Notes under the pieces: model-generated
Told to the model about the DNA's origin: nothing
Databases searched by the model: none
Seen by the model: only the letters and a program-made list of their open reading frames with translations
Program-made: the position numbers and the translations under genes
From: an uncultured bacterium
GTDB lineage: Bacteria > Pseudomonadota > Gammaproteobacteria > Burkholderiales > Burkholderiaceae_E
Direction of reading: 5' to 3'
DNA length: 9,420 nt
Assembly: GCA_903864485.1 (NCBI GenBank)
Contig: CAIPGD010000344.1
Coordinates: 1-9,420 of the forward strand
In this document: positions 6,687 to 9,420 of the stretch, in pieces
Layout: each line of letters begins with the position of its first letter
Position numbering within the stretch: position 1 is the stretch's first letter

Positions 6687-6725
6687 GGGCCAGCTCAGGG
6701 GGCCAGGTCAGGGGGCCAGCTGGGG
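6687..6725. repeat. Three 13-bp tandem repeats between and into convergent gene ends
   Basis: GGGCCAGCTCAGG (6687), GGGCCAGGTCAGG (6700) and GGGCCAGCTGGGG (6713) follow each other without gaps. The array spans the gntK/ATP-grasp gap and the last codons of the ATP-grasp gene, whose stop codon (6708-6710 read on the - strand) falls inside the second unit. A period of 13 does not keep frame, unlike the 12-bp arrays elsewhere. CCAGCT at 6690-6695 can pair with AGCTGG at 6718-6723, but there is no T-run, so a terminator is not supported. Confidence 0.7.
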
Positions 6726-8009
6726 CGAATTCGGGACGCTGCCGCGCCAATCGAGATCGCTCGTCGCCACTTCGCCAAAACTCACTCCTGCGCGATTGGC
6801 GGCAGCGATAATAGGCCAGGCGGTATAAGGCATTCCCAACAGGGGCCAGGGGTCGTTCCATCTCCAGGAAACATCTCGGGTCGAGAACAATTGAGCGACC
6901 CCCTGAAAGAGCGCGCGCCCGAATGGCTTTTTTTGGACCTCGGTCAGGCACGCCCAAAATTGCTGTAGCCGCCGCTCCGGGCGCAGACGAAGTTGCTCGA
7001 CCGAGGCGGGGTCAGTGATTGCCGACCCCAAATCAGCCTGCGCAAAAAAATGAATCCCACTCGTTGCACGCGGATTGCACTCAATGGCAAATGGTCGGTC
7101 TAAACCATCGACGATGAAGTCAAACGAAAGGAATCCGCTCCAGTGTGTGGCCTTGGCGAAGGCCTGAACCCAGTCCTCGATACCGGGGTGATCAACCCGC
7201 TCAAAGGACACCGCAACCGACCCAGAAATTTGAGCGGCCCGGTACACCACGGTGCCTAGGCAGCGCCCCTCGTGGACCACACTACACGTGCTGTAAACCG
7301 ACCCCTCGACCCAGGCCTGCGCGATGAGACCTGGGCCGATGGACTGATCCAGCGCGTCGGCCAGCGACTGAAAGATTCTCACCCCCCGGCCTCCGCAGGA
7401 CAGCCGTGGTTTGACGACGACCGGGCCTAAACCCAGACCCGCCGCTAGACCCGCCGCTAGACCCGCCGCGAGCCCGGCTCTGCCTCCAGCTTCCGGCTTA
7501 TCGCCCGCGGATTCGCCCGCGGATTCGCCCGCGGATTCGGCCGTCACCGGCAGGGCAATGGTTTTCGGTACTGGCAAACCCAATGATTCTGAATACTGAA
7601 TAAATCCAAATTTATCGTATAACGTTCGAACCTGATCCGGAGGCATGGTGAACAGACGGAGACCACACTGATTCAACGTCCCGTAAAGCGCTGTCACATG
7701 CATCGTTTCTTCGGAAACGGGAACAACCAACCCAACCGATTCATCGTCGATGATTTGTTGTAAATCGCGAAGGTATTGCTCCGGATCGAGCGTGGGCGCA
7801 GTGACGCGAAACGATCGGCTAACGGCGCGTGAAACGCCCGTCAAATGACGCGCATAGGGCTCGGCCACGATCACACGCCAGCCAGTCGCATGAAGCGCAC
7901 GCGCAATATCAAGTGCCTTGGGCAAGCGACCCAGGGTAATCAGGGCAGTTTTCGCCGTTGACGCATTCGCCCCGATTGAAGCCGCAGACGCGGTCGATGC
8001 GCCCTCCAT
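6708..8009 (-). CDS. ATP-grasp domain ligase of unknown substrate
   Basis: 433 residues. ATP-grasp enzymes activate a carboxylate as an acyl phosphate and join it to an amine or other nucleophile; the substrates here are unknown. A Rossmann-like pre-domain covers about 20-125 (ALITLGRLPKALDIARALHA; VVPVSEET). The ATP-grasp region begins near 130, with ATP-binding Lys200 in VVVKPRLSCGGRGVR. FDFIVDG (296-302) and IECNPRAT (309-316), with Glu310 and Asn312 as likely Mg ligands, close the active site. About 100 further residues (330-433) match nothing I recognise. Two arrays of four-residue repeats (GESA and AAGL types, about 157-194) sit just before Lys200, and residues 1-18 are Ala/Ser-rich low complexity. 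The start is ATG 8009 with AAGGGGAG at 8020-8013, overlapping the stop of the P450 gene 9 bases away, so the two are translationally linked. The 3' end lies in a 13-bp repeat and may vary between strains. Confidence 0.85.
   Translation of the reverse strand: MEGASTASAASIGANASTAKTALITLGRLPKALDIARALHATGWRVIVAEPYARHLTGVSRAVSRSFRVTAPTLDPEQYLRDLQQIIDDESVGLVVPVSEETMHVTALYGTLNQCGLRLFTMPPDQVRTLYDKFGFIQYSESLGLPVPKTIALPVTAESAGESAGESAGDKPEAGGRAGLAAGLAAGLAAGLGLGPVVVKPRLSCGGRGVRIFQSLADALDQSIGPGLIAQAWVEGSVYSTCSVVHEGRCLGTVVYRAAQISGSVAVSFERVDHPGIEDWVQAFAKATHWSGFLSFDFIVDGLDRPFAIECNPRATSGIHFFAQADLGSAITDPASVEQLRLRPERRLQQFWACLTEVQKKPFGRALFQGVAQLFSTRDVSWRWNDPWPLLGMPYTAWPIIAAANRAGVSFGEVATSDLDWRGSVPNSPQLAP
7436..7471. 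repeat. Three 12-bp tandem repeats (GACCCGCCGCTA) in the ATP-grasp gene
   Basis: Units start at 7436, 7448 and 7460; the third has one change (GACCCGCCGCGA). On the - strand they encode the LAAGLAAGLAAG stretch (about 180-191). It lies immediately before the strand carrying ATP-binding Lys200, where a short helix or linker is normal in ATP-grasp proteins. Confidence 0.85.
7501..7536. repeat. Three perfect 12-bp tandem repeats (TCGCCCGCGGAT) in the ATP-grasp gene
   Basis: Identical units at 7501-7512, 7513-7524 and 7525-7536, followed by a partial variant (TCGGCCG). On the - strand they encode ESAGESAGESAG (about 158-169). Perfect identity suggests recent expansion. Only about 30 bases separate this array from the unrelated 12-bp array at 7436-7471. 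Confidence 0.9.
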
Positions 8010-8012
8010 CGA

Positions 8013-8020
8013 CTCCCCTT
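8013..8020 (-). promoter_or_regulatory. Ribosome binding site of the ATP-grasp gene, overlapping the P450 stop codon
   Basis: Read on the - strand, AAGGGGAG lies 3 bases before the ATG at 8009 and shares bases with the TAA that ends the P450 gene (8021-8019). This fixes the start and implies that ribosomes finishing the P450 reinitiate on the ATP-grasp gene. Confidence 0.65.
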
Positions 8021-9395
8021 ATCCCTTGACCCGGGTGACGCGACACACAATCTGGTGAGCGGGTCGGGTAGTGAGCCGGGCCGCAGGCCGGACCGCGCCG
8101 CGCGAGACGACTTCAAAATTGAAGTCGCGGATGAGACGGGCGATGACCAAGGTTGCCTCGACGGTCGCAAACGCAGCGCCCGAGCACACGCGGGGTCCGA
8201 GACCAAAGGGCAGGTAGGTACCGGCCTGGATTGCCACCTCACGCTCGGGTGAGAAGCGATCAGGGTCAAAGCGATGCGGATCGCGCCAATACTGGGTATG
8301 GCGATGCATGACCCAGGGCGACACGATCACGAGCGCACCGCGCTTGACCGGATAGTCACCAAGGCGAGTCGACTCAAGGGCGACCCGGGGCAAAAAGGTG
8401 ATCGGAGGGTAGAGCCTGACGGTCTCGCGAAAAACATTGCGCACAAAACTCAGGCGCTTGACGTGTTCGAGTCCAATCGGCCCATCGCCCACAACCGCTT
8501 TGACCTCGGTTCGAATCCGTTGCACGAGTTCAGGCCGAATCGCCAGGAGGTAGAAGACCCAGGTCAGAGCACTGGCGCTCGTTTCATGACCAGCCAGAAA
8601 CAGCACTCCCAGCTGGTCGATCAACTCATCGCGCGAAAAACCTTGACCACATTCGTCGCGGGCCGCAATGACGGCTGCAGCGATGTCGTCAAAGTCCGCT
8701 CCCTTGACCAGATGGGTATCCAACAACTCGCCAAGGTGGTTCCGGATACTCGCGCATGCGGCGAGCACATCAGGACGCTGCGGTGGCTTGGTCCAGGCCG
8801 GATCAAAGATCAGGCGCAGGATGTTGACCTGGGCGACGCTGCGCTCAAAGATCGAAAACGCCTCGAACACCTCATGCGTCGTTTGGCTCTTGAGGCTGGT
8901 CGAAAACACGGTTCGGCAGATGATGTCGGCAGTCAGATGACTCATCGCCAGGTCGAGCGAAAACGATTCATTGCGGTCGGCGCGATCACCCAATTCCTGC
9001 TCGGCATCGTCAAGACTTGCCTGCATGGCTGGCATCGCGCGGTCGATGCGCATCTGTGAGAGCGACGGATCCATCAAACGCCGCTGACGCAACCAGGTGT
9101 CCCCGTCAGACACGAACATTGAATTACCGATCAGTGGGTCGAGCGCATTGACCATCAGGTCGCTCTTCGGGAACCGTTCACGGTCGTCAATCAAAACCCG
9201 CCGGACCAGGTCGGGCGAATTCACCACAATCGTCGACCGGCGTGACCATCCAAGCGGTCCAATCCCCATTCGGTACGCCTGTGCCGGCAACAGGCTCAGC
9301 AGATCGCCACCGTCTCGGACCATGGCGCGCACGAGCGAGGGCAGCGCGGATCGGGCGCGCGGGTGCGGCGGCTCAAACCAGGGGCTCACAGACAT
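8019..9395 (-). CDS. Cytochrome P450
   Basis: 458 residues, full length for a soluble bacterial P450. It is a haem monooxygenase; its substrate cannot be read from the sequence. Motifs in order: WLRQRR (W101, R105; C-helix haem propionate contact), I-helix AGHET (268-272), K-helix ExxR (E324-R327 in FRETVR), FDPDRF (376-381) and the haem loop PFGLGPRVCSG with Cys404 as axial thiolate. AGHET and the AFATVEATLVIARLI segment after the Cys recall fatty-acid or terpene-oxidising long-chain P450 families more than the camphor type. No fused reductase or ferredoxin is present, and none lies in the window except the RnfB-like ferredoxin on the other strand. ATG 9395 is the first start after an in-frame TAA 24 bases upstream; the ribosome site is weak. 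The gene leads the operon with the ATP-grasp ligase, separated by 9 bases. Its promoter, or further upstream genes, lie beyond the right edge. Confidence 0.95.
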   Translation of the reverse strand: MSVSPWFEPPHPRARSALPSLVRAMVRDGGDLLSLLPAQAYRMGIGPLGWSRRSTIVVNSPDLVRRVLIDDRERFPKSDLMVNALDPLIGNSMFVSDGDTWLRQRRLMDPSLSQMRIDRAMPAMQASLDDAEQELGDRADRNESFSLDLAMSHLTADIICRTVFSTSLKSQTTHEVFEAFSIFERSVAQVNILRLIFDPAWTKPPQRPDVLAACASIRNHLGELLDTHLVKGADFDDIAAAVIAARDECGQGFSRDELIDQLGVLFLAGHETSASALTWVFYLLAIRPELVQRIRTEVKAVVGDGPIGLEHVKRLSFVRNVFRETVRLYPPITFLPRVALESTRLGDYPVKRGALVIVSPWVMHRHTQYWRDPHRFDPDRFSPEREVAIQAGTYLPFGLGPRVCSGAAFATVEATLVIARLIRDFNFEVVSRGAVRPAARLTTRPAHQIVCRVTRVKG

Positions 9396-9420
9396 CGCGA
9401 CCGAATCCAGCGAAGGTTAA

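Noticed and set aside
6664..6725. Bidirectional terminator between gntK and the ATP-grasp gene
   Set aside because: Only short stems (5-6 bp) with long loops can be drawn, and no T-run follows on either strand; the sequence is better described as a 13-bp repeat.
8274..9059. 261-codon open frame on the + strand antisense to the P450 gene
   Set aside because: The - strand carries every P450 motif in order; the antisense frame has no family features and is a shadow of high GC at third codon positions.

Overview
The window reads as a chromosomal stretch of a high-GC betaproteobacterium, probably Burkholderiales-like, that stores polyhydroxyalkanoate (PHA). The taxonomic hint comes from the compact order RnfB-type ferredoxin, then nth, then a DUF1841 gene, which I recall as typical of that class, and from a Cys-nucleophile intracellular PHA depolymerase of the Ralstonia type. 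This placement rests on recalled family knowledge and not on a search. No tRNA, rRNA, CRISPR array, insertion sequence or phage gene was seen. No gap between genes exceeds about 150 bases.

Layout, left half (+ strand): 3-2921 is the 3' part of a very large iron-sulfur flavoprotein. It fuses a glutamate-synthase-small-subunit-like (GltD/NfnB-like) module to a PyrK/ferredoxin-reductase-like (NfnA-like) module, and its start lies left of the window. A 150-bp gap follows, with a good sigma-70-like promoter whose -35 box sits inside a perfect TGCA-type dyad. That promoter precedes phaZ (3072-4433). Six bases after phaZ begins a tight run: rnfB-like ferredoxin (4440-5078), nth (5075-5716), DUF1841 (5713-6165) and gntK (6186-6677). 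The first two junctions inside this run overlap by 4 bases.

Right half (- strand): a two-gene operon converges on gntK. It is read from the right edge: a cytochrome P450 (9395-8019), then an ATP-grasp ligase (8009-6708). This looks like an accessory, possibly biosynthetic, pair and is the least understood part. Its redox partners and other enzymes would have to lie beyond position 9420 or elsewhere.

A cross-cutting pattern is the main oddity. Short direct tandem repeats, mostly with a 12-bp period and so adding 4-residue in-frame units, interrupt unrelated genes at loops or tails: the flavoprotein (167-190 and 1136-1183), the phaZ C-terminus (4332-4379) and the ATP-grasp gene (7436-7471 and 7501-7536). 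A 13-bp version covers the 3' end of the ATP-grasp gene (6687-6725). The phaZ and ATP-grasp arrays even share a core DNA motif while coding on opposite strands in different frames, which argues for a DNA-level process and against shared protein function.

Functionally the left half combines electron transfer through iron-sulfur and flavin proteins, carbon-store mobilisation, base-excision repair and gluconate entry. Apart from the tight spacing I see no proof that these form one pathway.
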